Origin: Alphaproteobacteria bacterium
Lineage (GTDB): Bacteria > Pseudomonadota > Alphaproteobacteria > Rhodobacterales > Rhodobacteraceae
Direction of reading: 5' to 3'
NCBI GenBank assembly: GCA_030432315.1
Contig: JAUIHM010000009.1
Span: 1 to 58,716, forward strand
Length of the DNA stretch: 58,716 nucleotides
Shown here: piece after piece, positions 8,504 through 16,632 of the stretch
How the letters are laid out: each line of letters begins with the position of its first letter
Position numbering within the stretch: the stretch's first letter is position 1
Notes under the pieces: model-generated
What the model was told of the DNA's origin: nothing
The model's input: the letters and a program-made list of their open reading frames with translations, nothing else
Databases searched by the model: none
Position numbers and translations under genes: made by a program

Positions 8504-9244
8504 TCAGTCGGCAGCGTAGCGTTCGACGAAGCCGCGCAGGATCGCTTCGGGGACATGCACGTCCTCGGCCCGGCACATTGCCTTGAGCCGCTCGGCGTCG
8601 TCGGGCGGAAAGTAGCCCTTGTCGCGGTAGATGCGGATCCGCACCTCGAACCCTTCCGCATCCGCCTCCGGGTGAAACTGGGTGGCATAGACGTTGTCGC
8701 GGTAACGGATCATCTGATATGGGCAGGTTTCCGACTGCAGCAGGTGGGCGCAGTCCCCGGGCAGCGCCTGAAGCGCCTCCTTGTGGCCGACGAAGGCGCG
8801 AAACCCGTCCGGAAGCCCGGAGCAGAGCGGATCGGCGGCGGCATCCGGGCCATGGGTGCAGGTGACGGCGCCAACCGGCTCGCCGTAACGCTGCTTGCTC
8901 ACGGTAACGCCGAGATGGTGGCCGAGGATGCCGATGCCGTAACAGCAGCCCATGAACGGAAAGTCCCGTTCGGTGATCTGAGGCATCAGCCCGAGCACCG
9001 CCTGTTCGATCTTGCGATCCATTGCCGACTTGGTCTCTTCCGGGTCGCTGACGCAGCCAGGGCCGCCTCCGACGATCACCCCGGAATAGCCGTCGAGTTT
9101 GAGGCCTGCGGGCATCGGCTCCACGTCGAGCCTGATCCGGTGTGCATCGGCAGCGGTCAGTCCGCCCTTCTGCAGAATGGCGGCGAATTCATTGTCGGAG
9201 GCTTCCGGTTCCGGACGCAGCTGCAGGATCAAGAACGGTTTCAT
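8504..9244 (-). CDS. Class I glutamine amidotransferase (GMP synthase-like GATase1)
   Basis: A 246-residue stand-alone glutaminase-type protein. The nucleophilic Cys lies in DFPFMGCCYGIGILGHHLG and the His/Glu pair in ATQFHPEADAEG, so the catalytic triad is complete. ATG 9244 is preferred to an earlier in-frame start at 9280, which lacks the family's beginning (MKPFLILQLRPE). Stand-alone members include YbbN/YvdE-type and gamma-glutamyl hydrolases of polyamine breakdown; the target here is unknown. It is convergent with the GntR gene (25 bases between stops) and lies downstream of the patatin gene on the same strand. Confidence 0.82.
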   Translation of the reverse strand: MKPFLILQLRPEPEASDNEFAAILQKGGLTAADAHRIRLDVEPMPAGLKLDGYSGVIVGGGPGCVSDPEETKSAMDRKIEQAVLGLMPQITERDFPFMGCCYGIGILGHHLGVTVSKQRYGEPVGAVTCTHGPDAAADPLCSGLPDGFRAFVGHKEALQALPGDCAHLLQSETCPYQMIRYRDNVYATQFHPEADAEGFEVRIRIYRDKGYFPPDDAERLKAMCRAEDVHVPEAILRGFVERYAAD

Positions 9245-9301
9245 GATCGAATGATTACCCGGTTCCACCGAAGTTAACAATTGCCTTCGGCGGGCCGTCT
9301 C

Positions 9302-10357
9302 TCAGCTGAACATCGCCCGCAGATCGACCGACGAGCGCCTGCCGATGTCGTCCTGATGTTCGGCCAGGAAGTTGTCCATGGCCGCCCAGCCGGCGTCGTG
9401 CAGCAGCAGCAGCAGCGTCCGGTTCATCGCCATTTTCGAGGCAACGCCGAGTTGCGACATGAATTTGTCGTCCTTGATCGAATGGATGTAGTGCCGTTTC
9501 ATCCGGTTCGGGGCGATGGTGCCATCCTCGATCAGCCGGTTTACCAGATCGATGTTGCGCAGTTCCCGCAGCAGCGAGGCGTTGAAGCTGATTTCGTTGA
9601 TCCGGTTGAGGATCGCTTGCGAGGTGCGCGGCACCTCCTCGCGCTCCAGAGGATTGATGTGCACGATCAGGATGTCGGGGGTTTTGGTCTCGTAGAACAG
9701 CGGGAACAGGGTCGGGTTGCCCATGTAGCCGCCGTCCCAATAGGCTTCGATCCGTCCGGTGGCCGGATCCTCGATCTCGATCGCCTGGTAGAGAGTCGGC
9801 AGACAGGCGGAGGCGAGGATGGCGTCGGTGCAGATTTCGGTGCCGGAAAATACCTTCGGCTTGCCGGTGCGCACCTGGGTCGCGGCGATGAACAGTTTCG
9901 GTCCCGTCGGGTGGCACACGGCGCTGTAGTCGAGCAGATCATCGACGATCGCCCGCAGCGGGTGCCAGTTGGCCGGATTGAACTGATACGGCGACAGAAA
10001 CCGCGTCAGGGTATCGCTGGCGACGACCATCGGGCTGTTGTCGAGCGCCTTCGAAATCAGCGTGGGGGAGGGGGCGAAGGCCCGGAGCCATTCGGTGACC
10101 GGCTCGGAAAAGGCCCCTTCGAGGCCGGCAAGGCCGAGCCAGAAATCGGCGATGCTCTGCTTTGCCGCCTCGCGGCCGCCGGTGACCAGGCCGTGCTTCA
10201 GCGCCGCCGCGTTCATCGCCCCGGCCGAGGTGGCGGAAATGCCCTCGATCTCGATGTCTTCCTCATCGAGCAGCCGGTCGAGCGTGCCCCAGGTGAAGGC
10301 GCCATGGGCGCCGCCACCCTGAAGCGCGAGATTGATGACCCGCTTCCTGCCGGTCAC
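9302..10357 (-). CDS. Patatin-like phospholipase/esterase
   Basis: A 351-residue patatin-fold lipid hydrolase. The oxyanion loop (LQGGGAHGAF, about 9-18), the nucleophile elbow (ATSAGAMNA, Ser near 45, with Ala in place of the usual first Gly of GxSxG) and the Asp-Gly-Gly of the catalytic dyad (YWDGGYMGNP, about 200) are present. No signal peptide, so cytosolic or membrane-peripheral. The gene overlaps bdhA by four bases and follows it; patatin genes often sit beside 3-hydroxybutyrate dehydrogenase in this group, suggesting a role in handling polyhydroxybutyrate granules or their phospholipid coat. That role is inference. Confidence 0.88.
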   Translation of the reverse strand: MTGRKRVINLALQGGGAHGAFTWGTLDRLLDEEDIEIEGISATSAGAMNAAALKHGLVTGGREAAKQSIADFWLGLAGLEGAFSEPVTEWLRAFAPSPTLISKALDNSPMVVASDTLTRFLSPYQFNPANWHPLRAIVDDLLDYSAVCHPTGPKLFIAATQVRTGKPKVFSGTEICTDAILASACLPTLYQAIEIEDPATGRIEAYWDGGYMGNPTLFPLFYETKTPDILIVHINPLEREEVPRTSQAILNRINEISFNASLLRELRNIDLVNRLIEDGTIAPNRMKRHYIHSIKDDKFMSQLGVASKMAMNRTLLLLLHDAGWAAMDNFLAEHQDDIGRRSSVDLRAMFS

Positions 10358-11139
10358 AGCGCGGTCCAGCCCCCGTCGACCGAAATTGTCGTGCCGGTGA
10401 TCTGGTCGGCGGCAGAGGAGCAGAGAAACGCCACCGTGCCGCCGATCTGTTCCACCGTCGCGAACTGTTTCGAGGGCTGCCGTTCCAGCAGCACGTCGCG
10501 GATCACGGTCTCGCGGTCCATGTCATACTGTTTCATCGTGTCGGGGATCTGTGCCTCGACCAGCGGCGTCAGCACGTAGCCCGGACAGATGGCGTTGCAG
10601 GTGATCGGCTCCTGCGCGGTTTCCAGCGCCACCACCTTGGTCATGCCGACGACGCCGTGTTTGGCGGCGACATAGGCGGATTTGTAGGGCGACGCCGTCA
10701 GCCCGTGCGCGGAGGCGATGTTGACCACCCGGCCCCAGCCCTGGGAGCGCATGATCGGCAGAACCGCCGCCGTGGCATGATAGGCCGAGTTCATGTTGAT
10801 GGCGATGATCCGGTTCCATTTGTCGGCCGGGAACTCGTCGATCGGCGCGACGAACTGGATCCCCGCATTGTTGACGAGAATGTCGACCCGACCCATCAGC
10901 TCGTGGCCGCGGTTGACCAGCATCCGGCAGGCATCGCCGTCCGCCATGTCCGCCTGAACGTAATGCGCCTGGACCTTGTGTTCGTCCGCCAGACGGTCGG
11001 CGAGGGCGTGGTCCTCCGGGTTGTCGGTATACGAGTTGAGGACAACATTCGCGCCGAGCCTGGCCAGCTCTTCGGCTATCCCCAGACCGATGCCGGAATT
11101 GGATCCCGTGATGATTGCTGACTTTCCGGAAATCGACAT
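10354..11139 (-). CDS. bdhA: 3-hydroxybutyrate dehydrogenase (short-chain dehydrogenase)
   Basis: A 261-residue short-chain dehydrogenase that interconverts (R)-3-hydroxybutyrate and acetoacetate with NAD. The cofactor loop TGSNSGIGLGIAEELA (about 10-25), NNAG, the catalytic Ser (NIASAHGL), and YVAAKHG with the Tyr/Lys pair are all seen. The segment ASAHGLTASPYKSAYVAAKH and the long loop before GGTVAFLCSS are characteristic of D-3-hydroxybutyrate dehydrogenases. GAGG lies ahead of the ATG, and a good promoter is present at 11171-11200. Co-transcribed with the patatin gene. Substrate assigned by resemblance of these motifs. Confidence 0.85.
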   Translation of the reverse strand: MSISGKSAIITGSNSGIGLGIAEELARLGANVVLNSYTDNPEDHALADRLADEHKVQAHYVQADMADGDACRMLVNRGHELMGRVDILVNNAGIQFVAPIDEFPADKWNRIIAINMNSAYHATAAVLPIMRSQGWGRVVNIASAHGLTASPYKSAYVAAKHGVVGMTKVVALETAQEPITCNAICPGYVLTPLVEAQIPDTMKQYDMDRETVIRDVLLERQPSKQFATVEQIGGTVAFLCSSAADQITGTTISVDGGWTAL

Positions 11140-11170
11140 TGTTCCTCACACTGTGGCTGATTGTGGGAGG

Positions 11171-11200
11171 ATCATAGATGCTGCATTTGCGAACTGACAA
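11171..11200 (-). promoter_or_regulatory. Candidate bdhA promoter
   Basis: On the minus strand a -35 TTGTCA (11195-11200) and a -10 TATGAT (11171-11176) are separated by 18 bases; each matches the housekeeping consensus at five of six positions. Transcription would begin near 11164, about 25 bases before the bdhA ATG and after the small-RNA terminator, so bdhA has its own start. Confidence 0.45.
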
Positions 11201-11218
11201 GTGTGCCCGTCAAAAGGA

Positions 11219-11296
11219 CAAAAAAAGACGCCCTCTCAAGGAGGGCGCCAAGTCGTTGAGGCAGGTTTCATACAGGCAAGAAACCTATCGAGCAGT
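11219..11296 (-). ncRNA. Candidate trans-acting small RNA (about 78 nt)
   Basis: This stretch has its own promoter and its own terminator and encodes no protein. From the predicted start at 11296 the RNA would form a first hairpin (7-bp stem, arms 11280-11286 and 11263-11269, ten-base loop), a single-stranded linker, and a terminator hairpin whose upper part reads CCCTCCTTGAGAGGG, followed by seven T. Exposed CCUCC/CUUGA next to or in a hairpin loop is a known way for alphaproteobacterial small RNAs to cover ribosome-binding sites. It lies between bdhA and a divergent ABC-transporter binding-protein gene. A cis leader of bdhA is less likely because bdhA has a separate promoter downstream. Confidence 0.5.
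11220..11249 (-). terminator. Intrinsic terminator of the candidate small RNA
   Basis: Stem CGCCCTC/GAGGGCG (11241-11247 with 11229-11235, minus strand), five-base loop, then a run of seven T on the minus strand (A 11220-11226 on plus). It cannot serve a protein gene: the nearest gene on the right runs the other way. Confidence 0.7.
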
Positions 11297-11302
11297 GCAA
11301 CC

Positions 11303-11331
11303 CTTATACAAAATCAATGACCTACCGCCAA
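11303..11331 (-). promoter_or_regulatory. Promoter of the candidate small RNA
   Basis: Minus-strand -35 TTGGCG (11326-11331), 17-base spacer, -10 TATAAG (11303-11308). The spacing is ideal and the -10 matches five of six consensus bases. Predicted transcription start is the A at 11296. Confidence 0.45.
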
Positions 11332-11409
11332 GACAAAAATCGTGATGCGCATGGATCAACTCCCCGCTAGTCTGGTCTTGGTTAATCAAAACGACGGGAT
11401 GTGACGAAA

Positions 11410-13209
11410 ATGACACGCATATGTGGCTGGATTCTCATTGCGGTTATGTGCAGCGCGATTCAGGGGCGCGAGGCTCTCGCGGAACCGTCCCATGGCATAG
11501 CTATGTATGGCGAACCGGCCCTTCCACCTGATTTTGTGTCTCTCCCCTATGCCAACCCTGATGCACCCAAGGGCGGAAAGCTGGTTTTCGGTGAAACCGG
11601 CAGCTTCGATTCACTTAATCCGTACATTTTGAAGGGTTCCGCGCCATGGGGCATTCAAACCATGGTGTTCGAGAGTCTGATGGCCCGAAACTGGGATGAA
11701 CCGTTCGCGCTCTACGGGCTTCTGGCCGAATCAATCGAAACCGGACCTGAGCGGGAATGGGTTGAATTCACCCTCAGACCCGAGGCGAAGTTCTCGGATG
11801 GCAGTCCGGTCACGGTCGAGGATGTGCTCTGGTCGATGGAAATCCTCGCGAACGAGGGCTCTCCGCGTTACGCAACTGCGTGGGCGAAGGTCGAAAAGGC
11901 TGAACAGACCGGTGAACGCTCGGTGCGATTCTCCTTCAGCGAGCCGGACAATGAACTGCCTCTGCTGATGGGCTGGCGACCGATTCTCAAGAAAGCCGAC
12001 TGGGAGGGAATCGATTTCGCCCAGAGCAGCCTGCGGGTGCCGGTCGGTTCCGGGCCCTATGTGATCGGTGCGTTCGAGCCCGGCCGCTACATCAATTTCG
12101 AGCGTGATCCGGACTACTGGGGGCGCGATCTGCCGTACAATCAGGGATTGAACAATCTCGATACGGTCCGTTACGACTATTTCGTTGACGGCAACGTGCT
12201 GTTCCAGGCCTTCACCGCCGGTGAGGTGTCGATCTACCGGGAGGCGAGTCCGGCCGCCTGGGCGAGCCGCTACAACATCCCCGGCGTGCTCTCCGGCGAG
12301 ATCGTCAAATCGGAGATTCCCCATGGCCGGCCCTCGGGCATGGAGGGGTTTGTCTTCAACACCCGCCGCCCGATCTTCGCCGACTGGCGGGTCCGCGATG
12401 CGCTGCTGCACGCGTTCAATTTCGAGTTTGTCAACGAGACCCTGAACGGCGGGGTCTATCCGCGCCGGACCAGCTATTTCTCCAACTCGACCCTCGGAAT
12501 GAACGCAGGAGAGCCGGATCCGCGGGTGGTGGAACTGCTGACCCCGTTTGCCGATACCCTGACCCCCGATGCGCTGGAGCCCTATGCGCTGCCGACCTCG
12601 GACGGCGCGCCGCGCAACCGGGCCAACATGCGCACAGCCACGCGGCTTCTGGAAGAGGCGGGATGGACCATACAGGACCAGGTTCTGCGCAACACCGCGG
12701 GCGAACCGTTCGAGTTCGAAATCCTGCTCGACAGTTCCGCCAACGAGGCGGTCGCCAACATTTTCACCGATGCCCTGCGCCAACTCGGCATCACCGCCCG
12801 GATCCAGCTGGTCGACAGCGCCCAGTACAATGACCGGCGCAGCGACTATGATTTCGACATGATCATCAACCGGTGGAACATGTCACTCAGCCCCGGCAAT
12901 GAACAGATGCTCTACTGGGGCAGCGACGGCGTCGAAACCCCCGGCACCCGCAACTACATGGGTATGAACAGCCCGGCGGCGGAGGCGATGATCGAAAACA
13001 TGCTCAGCACCCGCGACCAGGCGGAATTCACCGCCTCGGTCAAGGCGCTCGACCGGGTGCTGACCACCGGGCGCTACGTGATCCCGTTCTGGTTTTCGGA
13101 CGAGAGTTACGTCGCCCACCGGGCCGACCTGAAATACCCCGACCATCTGCCGGTCTATGGCGACTGGATCGGCTGGATGCCCGAGGTCTGGTGGTCCGAC
13201 CCGCAGTAG
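11410..13209 (+). CDS. ABC transporter substrate-binding protein, family 5 (oligopeptide/microcin-type)
   Basis: A roughly 599-residue periplasmic binding protein of the DppA/OppA/YejA type, which captures peptides or similar ligands for an ABC importer. A signal peptide ends near ...REALA. The family opening PKGGKLVFGETGSFDSLNPY (about 55) and the RDPDYWGRDLP segment (about 235) support the call. The ATG at 11410 has GGGA ten bases upstream; a GTG nine bases earlier is possible. No permease or ATPase genes follow: the next genes run the other way, so it is an orphan binding protein. The divergent candidate small RNA lies just upstream. Confidence 0.88.
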   Translation: MTRICGWILIAVMCSAIQGREALAEPSHGIAMYGEPALPPDFVSLPYANPDAPKGGKLVFGETGSFDSLNPYILKGSAPWGIQTMVFESLMARNWDEPFALYGLLAESIETGPEREWVEFTLRPEAKFSDGSPVTVEDVLWSMEILANEGSPRYATAWAKVEKAEQTGERSVRFSFSEPDNELPLLMGWRPILKKADWEGIDFAQSSLRVPVGSGPYVIGAFEPGRYINFERDPDYWGRDLPYNQGLNNLDTVRYDYFVDGNVLFQAFTAGEVSIYREASPAAWASRYNIPGVLSGEIVKSEIPHGRPSGMEGFVFNTRRPIFADWRVRDALLHAFNFEFVNETLNGGVYPRRTSYFSNSTLGMNAGEPDPRVVELLTPFADTLTPDALEPYALPTSDGAPRNRANMRTATRLLEEAGWTIQDQVLRNTAGEPFEFEILLDSSANEAVANIFTDALRQLGITARIQLVDSAQYNDRRSDYDFDMIINRWNMSLSPGNEQMLYWGSDGVETPGTRNYMGMNSPAAEAMIENMLSTRDQAEFTASVKALDRVLTTGRYVIPFWFSDESYVAHRADLKYPDHLPVYGDWIGWMPEVWWSDPQ

Positions 13210-13221
13210 CACCCCGCCAGG

Positions 13222-14778
13222 CTATGGCGCGATTTCGACGGTTTCGCTCAGGATCGCCTTTGTGAAATCGTCGATCAGAACGCCGACCTCCATGGTCCAG
13301 CCGCCGGCGACCGGCAGATGCACCGGCCCGGCGTGCCACAGCCCGTCGATGCCGGTGGCGGTCAGGGTGATCGGCTCCAGGCCCGCGTCAGGCAGGGAAA
13401 GCGCGACCGTGACTTCGCGGGGGCCGAGCGGTGCGCCGGTCGGGCCGGTCAGGTCGATTTCCAGCTGATTGGGCCCCGCGCGACCCGGGTGCAGCGCCAC
13501 AATCGCCATCACTCCGGCGCCGTGGAGGTGCACCTGCTGTCCGGCCGGCGCCTCCGCGACCAGCGTTCTCGGTGGCGGTGTCAGCCGGAAGCCGGAGGCG
13601 AGCCCCAGCACCGCCAGCCCGAGCAGGATTTCCGCCAGCGACGTGCGTAGCAGGGCCGCGGGCTTTCCGCCTGCGGCGATGCGGGGCGTGACCGCGAGCC
13701 GGTTGACCGCGGCCAGAACCAGCATCCCGGCCACCAGCAGCAGTTTGACGCAGAGCAGCCGTCCATAGGCGGTGTCGAAGAGTGCGGCGGGCTGCCCCAG
13801 CTGCACTGCGGCAAGACAGATCCCGCTCAGCAGCAGCAGCGCCACCAGCGGCACTGCAACCCGTGAGAACTGCTGCAGCAGCGGCGCGAGCCCGTGCCTG
13901 TCGCCTGCCGCCGCGCCGGCAAGCCCCGGCAGTGCCCCCAGCCAGAAGATCAGGCCGGCCCCGTGCAGGACCATTGCCGGGGTCATCAGCCAGACCGGAT
14001 GCGCCCGGGCAGCATGACCGGACGCGGCGAAAGACGCGGCGCCCAGTGCCAGCGCCAGCAGGGCCGGAATGCGCCCCGGACTTCGCAGGCTGAAAGCGCC
14101 CGACAGGCCCGCGGCGGCGGTGAGGGCTGCGGTCGGTGCGAAGGGGCCGCGCAGTCCTGCGCTCCAGGCCCCGGGATCGAGCAGACCAGGCACCCCGGCA
14201 AGATCGCGGCCGATCAGACCGGCGGCAAGCAGCGCCAGAACCGGCAGGGCGGCGCAGAGCGCAAAGGCCAGGTGCCGTGACCATGCCGGCGCGCGGCCCG
14301 CGCGGTCGATGCAGGAGGCAAACACCGCGCCCCCGACCCCGAAAGCCAGGGCCAGCGTCAGCAGATACCGTCCCGCGGCCGCCGTGGCGCCCGCGCCGGC
14401 CACCGGGTCCGGCAGGGCGGGCGCGGCGGTCCCATGTCCGATGGAAAAGACCAGCGAACCGGCAATCGGATGGCCGTCTGCCGACACAACCCGCCAGCTC
14501 AAAATCTGGGTCCCATCGACAGTGTCTTCGGGCACTGTAACGGTGAGGGTGGTGCCGGCCCCTTCGGCGGCGACTTCCCGGCCCTTGCCGTCCGGCCCGA
14601 ACCAGCGCAGGGCCAGCGGCGAGACCGGTTCGTTGAAATGCAGCAGAACGGTCTGCGGCACGGTGTGAAGCATTGCCTCGGCCGCGGGTTCGCTCCCGGT
14701 CATTCGGGCATGGGACCATGCGGGAGATGCCACCGCACAGACGATCGCGGCGGCCAGCAGTGAAATCAGGCGGAACAT
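13222..14778 (-). CDS. CopC-CopD fusion copper transport protein (YcnJ-like)
   Basis: A 518-residue fusion. A signal peptide is followed by a CopC domain whose mature N-terminus would be His23 (PAWS/HARMTGSEPA), with SADGHPIAGS near residue 88 supplying the Asp and His of the Cu(II) site. A CopD-type membrane domain with about eight helices spans roughly residues 130-410, and an extra beta-rich periplasmic domain closes the protein (ATGIDGLWHAGPVHLPVAGGW region). ATG 14778 has GGAGG eight bases upstream; a GTG nine bases earlier is in frame but too close to it. The protein probably brings copper across the inner membrane. Last gene of a copper operon, 54 bases after the YcnI gene. Confidence 0.9.
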   Translation of the reverse strand: MFRLISLLAAAIVCAVASPAWSHARMTGSEPAAEAMLHTVPQTVLLHFNEPVSPLALRWFGPDGKGREVAAEGAGTTLTVTVPEDTVDGTQILSWRVVSADGHPIAGSLVFSIGHGTAAPALPDPVAGAGATAAAGRYLLTLALAFGVGGAVFASCIDRAGRAPAWSRHLAFALCAALPVLALLAAGLIGRDLAGVPGLLDPGAWSAGLRGPFAPTAALTAAAGLSGAFSLRSPGRIPALLALALGAASFAASGHAARAHPVWLMTPAMVLHGAGLIFWLGALPGLAGAAAGDRHGLAPLLQQFSRVAVPLVALLLLSGICLAAVQLGQPAALFDTAYGRLLCVKLLLVAGMLVLAAVNRLAVTPRIAAGGKPAALLRTSLAEILLGLAVLGLASGFRLTPPPRTLVAEAPAGQQVHLHGAGVMAIVALHPGRAGPNQLEIDLTGPTGAPLGPREVTVALSLPDAGLEPITLTATGIDGLWHAGPVHLPVAGGWTMEVGVLIDDFTKAILSETVEIAP

Positions 14779-14832
14779 CGGCGGCACCTCCGGATCCGGG
14801 CCGACCGTTCTTCGGGCCGGCCCGGGACAGGC

Positions 14833-15351
14833 TCAGTTGGTGGCGGCGGGAAGGATCACGACGCCCGGTGCCGGTGACGCGAGATCATGGGGGTCCTGAC
14901 CGGCGGCCGGGATCTCGATCCAGCGTTCGGCGGCGTTGGCGCATTCCTGCACCACCGGGAACCAGACCGTGCTGCCGGGCTCGAACCCGGCGTTCAGCGT
15001 GCCGCGGAATACGAACTCGTCATACCAGTCGTCGGGAAGATCGCCGGTCCAGACGATTTCGGTCACGCCCTCGGTCAGGCTGGTGCCGTAGTAATCGTAG
15101 GCCTGGGCATAGGGCCCGGTGACGGTCTCAAGCGTCCAGCCCGGCTTGGGCATCGGCTTGACCGAAATGACGCCTTCGGGGATCTTGCCCCGCAGCTTCA
15201 GGGTGGCTTCCCCGTCGCATCCATGCCCGATGCGGATAATCCCCTTGTAGGTGGATCCGGCAGCTGCTTCGGTGGTTTCGAGGGTTGCATGGGCGTTGGC
15301 GGAGACGGCGCCGGCCGCGAACAGAACGGCGGCTGCAATAAGTCTGGTCAT
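14833..15351 (-). CDS. YcnI-family (DUF1775) copper-binding periplasmic protein
   Basis: A 172-residue exported protein. The signal peptide is cut at ANA/HATLETTEA, leaving His21 as the first residue; in studied YcnI proteins this N-terminal His together with a conserved Glu and Trp binds Cu(II). The family segments YKGIIRIGHGCDGEATLKLRG, PMPKPGW and FVFRGTLNAG are visible. Unlike many relatives it has no C-terminal membrane anchor. It probably hands copper to, or receives it from, the CopC domain of the next gene. Confidence 0.88.
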   Translation of the reverse strand: MTRLIAAAVLFAAGAVSANAHATLETTEAAAGSTYKGIIRIGHGCDGEATLKLRGKIPEGVISVKPMPKPGWTLETVTGPYAQAYDYYGTSLTEGVTEIVWTGDLPDDWYDEFVFRGTLNAGFEPGSTVWFPVVQECANAAERWIEIPAAGQDPHDLASPAPGVVILPAATN

Positions 15352-15444
15352 GTTGATGGTCTTTCGGAATCAGCCATGCGCCGGAAAACCGGGCAGGCCG
15401 TATAAATCGGGCAGTGTCCCGCGCAGGACGCGGGGCGGTGGATT

Positions 15445-15825
15445 TCAGGCTGTCCTGGCCGAGGCCGGTGGCGCGCGCACCGGTGGCACCTGCCAGGAAG
15501 CAGGCGGGGGGACGGGCAAACACTCCGTCCGCTTCCGCCGCTGCAGAATGAAACCCTTCGCCCGGCTGACCGAAATTTCGGCCATTTGAAGACCAGGTGC
15601 CGCCATCAGCAGGCAGGCATGGCAGTGCATGCCGGTCATCGGCATGTCATCGCCGCGCGACGGCGTGCCGTGGCCGTGACCGTCGGCATGTTCCGTCGAC
15701 GCCGCCGCCACCTCGGCCGCCGCCATGGTGGCCATCAGACGCAGATCGGCGGCCAGGATCGACACCAGCACGAGACAGGCGGTGCAGATCCGTGTCAGCC
15801 AGGGAGAGGTGAGCCGCTGCATCAT
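15445..15825 (-). CDS. Small His/Met/Cys-rich exported protein, DUF2946-like, copper-linked
   Basis: A 126-residue protein with a hydrophobic signal/anchor (about 12-32), then a metal-binding-looking stretch: EHADGHGHGT followed by DDMPMTGMHCHACLLMAA. The HCHAC motif with nearby Met residues resembles the DUF2946 proteins found in copper operons. The C-terminus is Pro/Arg-rich and looks unstructured. Gene order (between the tiny anchored proteins and YcnI) and residue content both suggest copper sensing, buffering or transfer in the periplasm. The family call is tentative. Confidence 0.65.
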   Translation of the reverse strand: MMQRLTSPWLTRICTACLVLVSILAADLRLMATMAAAEVAAASTEHADGHGHGTPSRGDDMPMTGMHCHACLLMAAPGLQMAEISVSRAKGFILQRRKRTECLPVPPPASWQVPPVRAPPASARTA

Positions 15826-15953
15826 GCGCTGACACTCGGCGCGGCTCCCGGGGCTGTCAATCCGGCCCCGGTACGGTTTCCCGTCCCACTGCGGAAGGGG
15901 CGGGAAACCGCCGATACGCCGTCACCGCGACAGGGAATGACGGCTGCTTCGGG

Positions 15954-16196
15954 TCAGCTGCCGGCCACGGCAATGAGCAGGGCGAAGCCGACCAGCATGC
16001 CGAGGCCGACACCGACGGCGACCCCGCCGACGTTGTCGGAGCCGCCGCGCGGCGCCTGTGCCGGAGCGGGGGCGGGTTCCGCAACGGCGTCCGCCTGCGT
16101 CGCGGGCGGTACCGCATCCGCGGCCCAGCCGGCGGGCGCCGTCCCGACCAGCACCAGGGTGAGCGCCATCACCGGCAGGGAAACCGGGCGTCTCAT
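15954..16196 (-). CDS. Tiny exported membrane-anchored protein (80 aa), unknown function
   Basis: Not recognised. The 80 residues run signal peptide (MRRPVSLPVMALTLVLVGTA, cut near GWAA), a Pro/Ala-rich linker (EPAPAPAQAPRGG) and a Gly-rich C-terminal membrane helix (GGVAVGVGLGMLVGFALLIAV). The ATG overlaps the stop of the preceding gene (ATGA), so translation is coupled. The layout is the same as in the upstream 74-residue protein. It lies 128 bases before the DUF2946-like gene and may be part of the copper operon. Confidence 0.6.
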   Translation of the reverse strand: MRRPVSLPVMALTLVLVGTAPAGWAADAVPPATQADAVAEPAPAPAQAPRGGSDNVGGVAVGVGLGMLVGFALLIAVAGS

Positions 16197-16417
16197 TGCG
16201 CACACGCAATGCCGCAGGCGATGATCAGCCCGAGGCCAAGAACCACGACCGCCGCACCACCGCTTGCGAAGCCCATTCCCGGCGTCATCGACGATCCGGG
16301 CGGTGCGTCCGCGGCGACGGGAATCGGCGCGGACGACGGGGACGGGGCGGTGGTCTGGGCCGAAACGGGAAGCGCGGCAGACAGAATAACCGCAGTGACA
16401 AGCAAGGCACGTCGCAT
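16193..16417 (-). CDS. Tiny exported membrane-anchored protein (74 aa), unknown function
   Basis: Not recognised. Signal peptide (MRRALLVTAVILSAALPVSA, cut before QTT), a Pro/Ser-rich linker, then a Gly/Val-rich membrane helix ending in GLIIACGIACAQ with two Cys. A perfect-looking GGAGG six bases before the ATG shows it is really translated. An earlier TTG at 16447 is rejected. Same architecture as the 80-residue protein with which it overlaps, suggesting an old duplication or a two-component anchor. Confidence 0.65.
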   Translation of the reverse strand: MRRALLVTAVILSAALPVSAQTTAPSPSSAPIPVAADAPPGSSMTPGMGFASGGAAVVVLGLGLIIACGIACAQ

Positions 16418-16566
16418 GGCAACCTCCGAGTCATATGTAAAAACCAAACTCTACACGGTTTTGTCTTGCGGGTCCCTGATTTTTATTTGAACAGATTTCT
16501 TCTGCATTGATCGCCGCAGCAATACCCCCTCCGCCATGCAGACAGGCGGCCGGACCAGGGGCGGGC

Positions 16567-16600
16567 AAAAAAACGGCTGCGCGGAGATCTCCGCGCAGCC
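16567..16600 (-). terminator. Intrinsic terminator of the orphan TRAP binding-protein gene
   Basis: A 26-bp perfect palindrome (16575-16600, centre AGATCT) is followed on the minus strand by G and seven T (A 16567-16573 on plus). It lies 33 bases after the stop of the TRAP binding-protein gene and is a textbook terminator. It isolates that gene from the copper operon. Confidence 0.85.
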
Positions 16601-16632
16601 CCGTGGCACGTCGTCCAGGTAACGCCCCGGCG

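Noticed and set aside
9281-10579. 432-codon open frame on the plus strand
   Set aside because: Mirror of the patatin and bdhA genes, which carry clear catalytic motifs.
11219-11296. Attenuator or riboswitch of bdhA
   Set aside because: bdhA has a good promoter of its own beyond the terminator, so an independent small RNA fits better, though read-through cannot be excluded.
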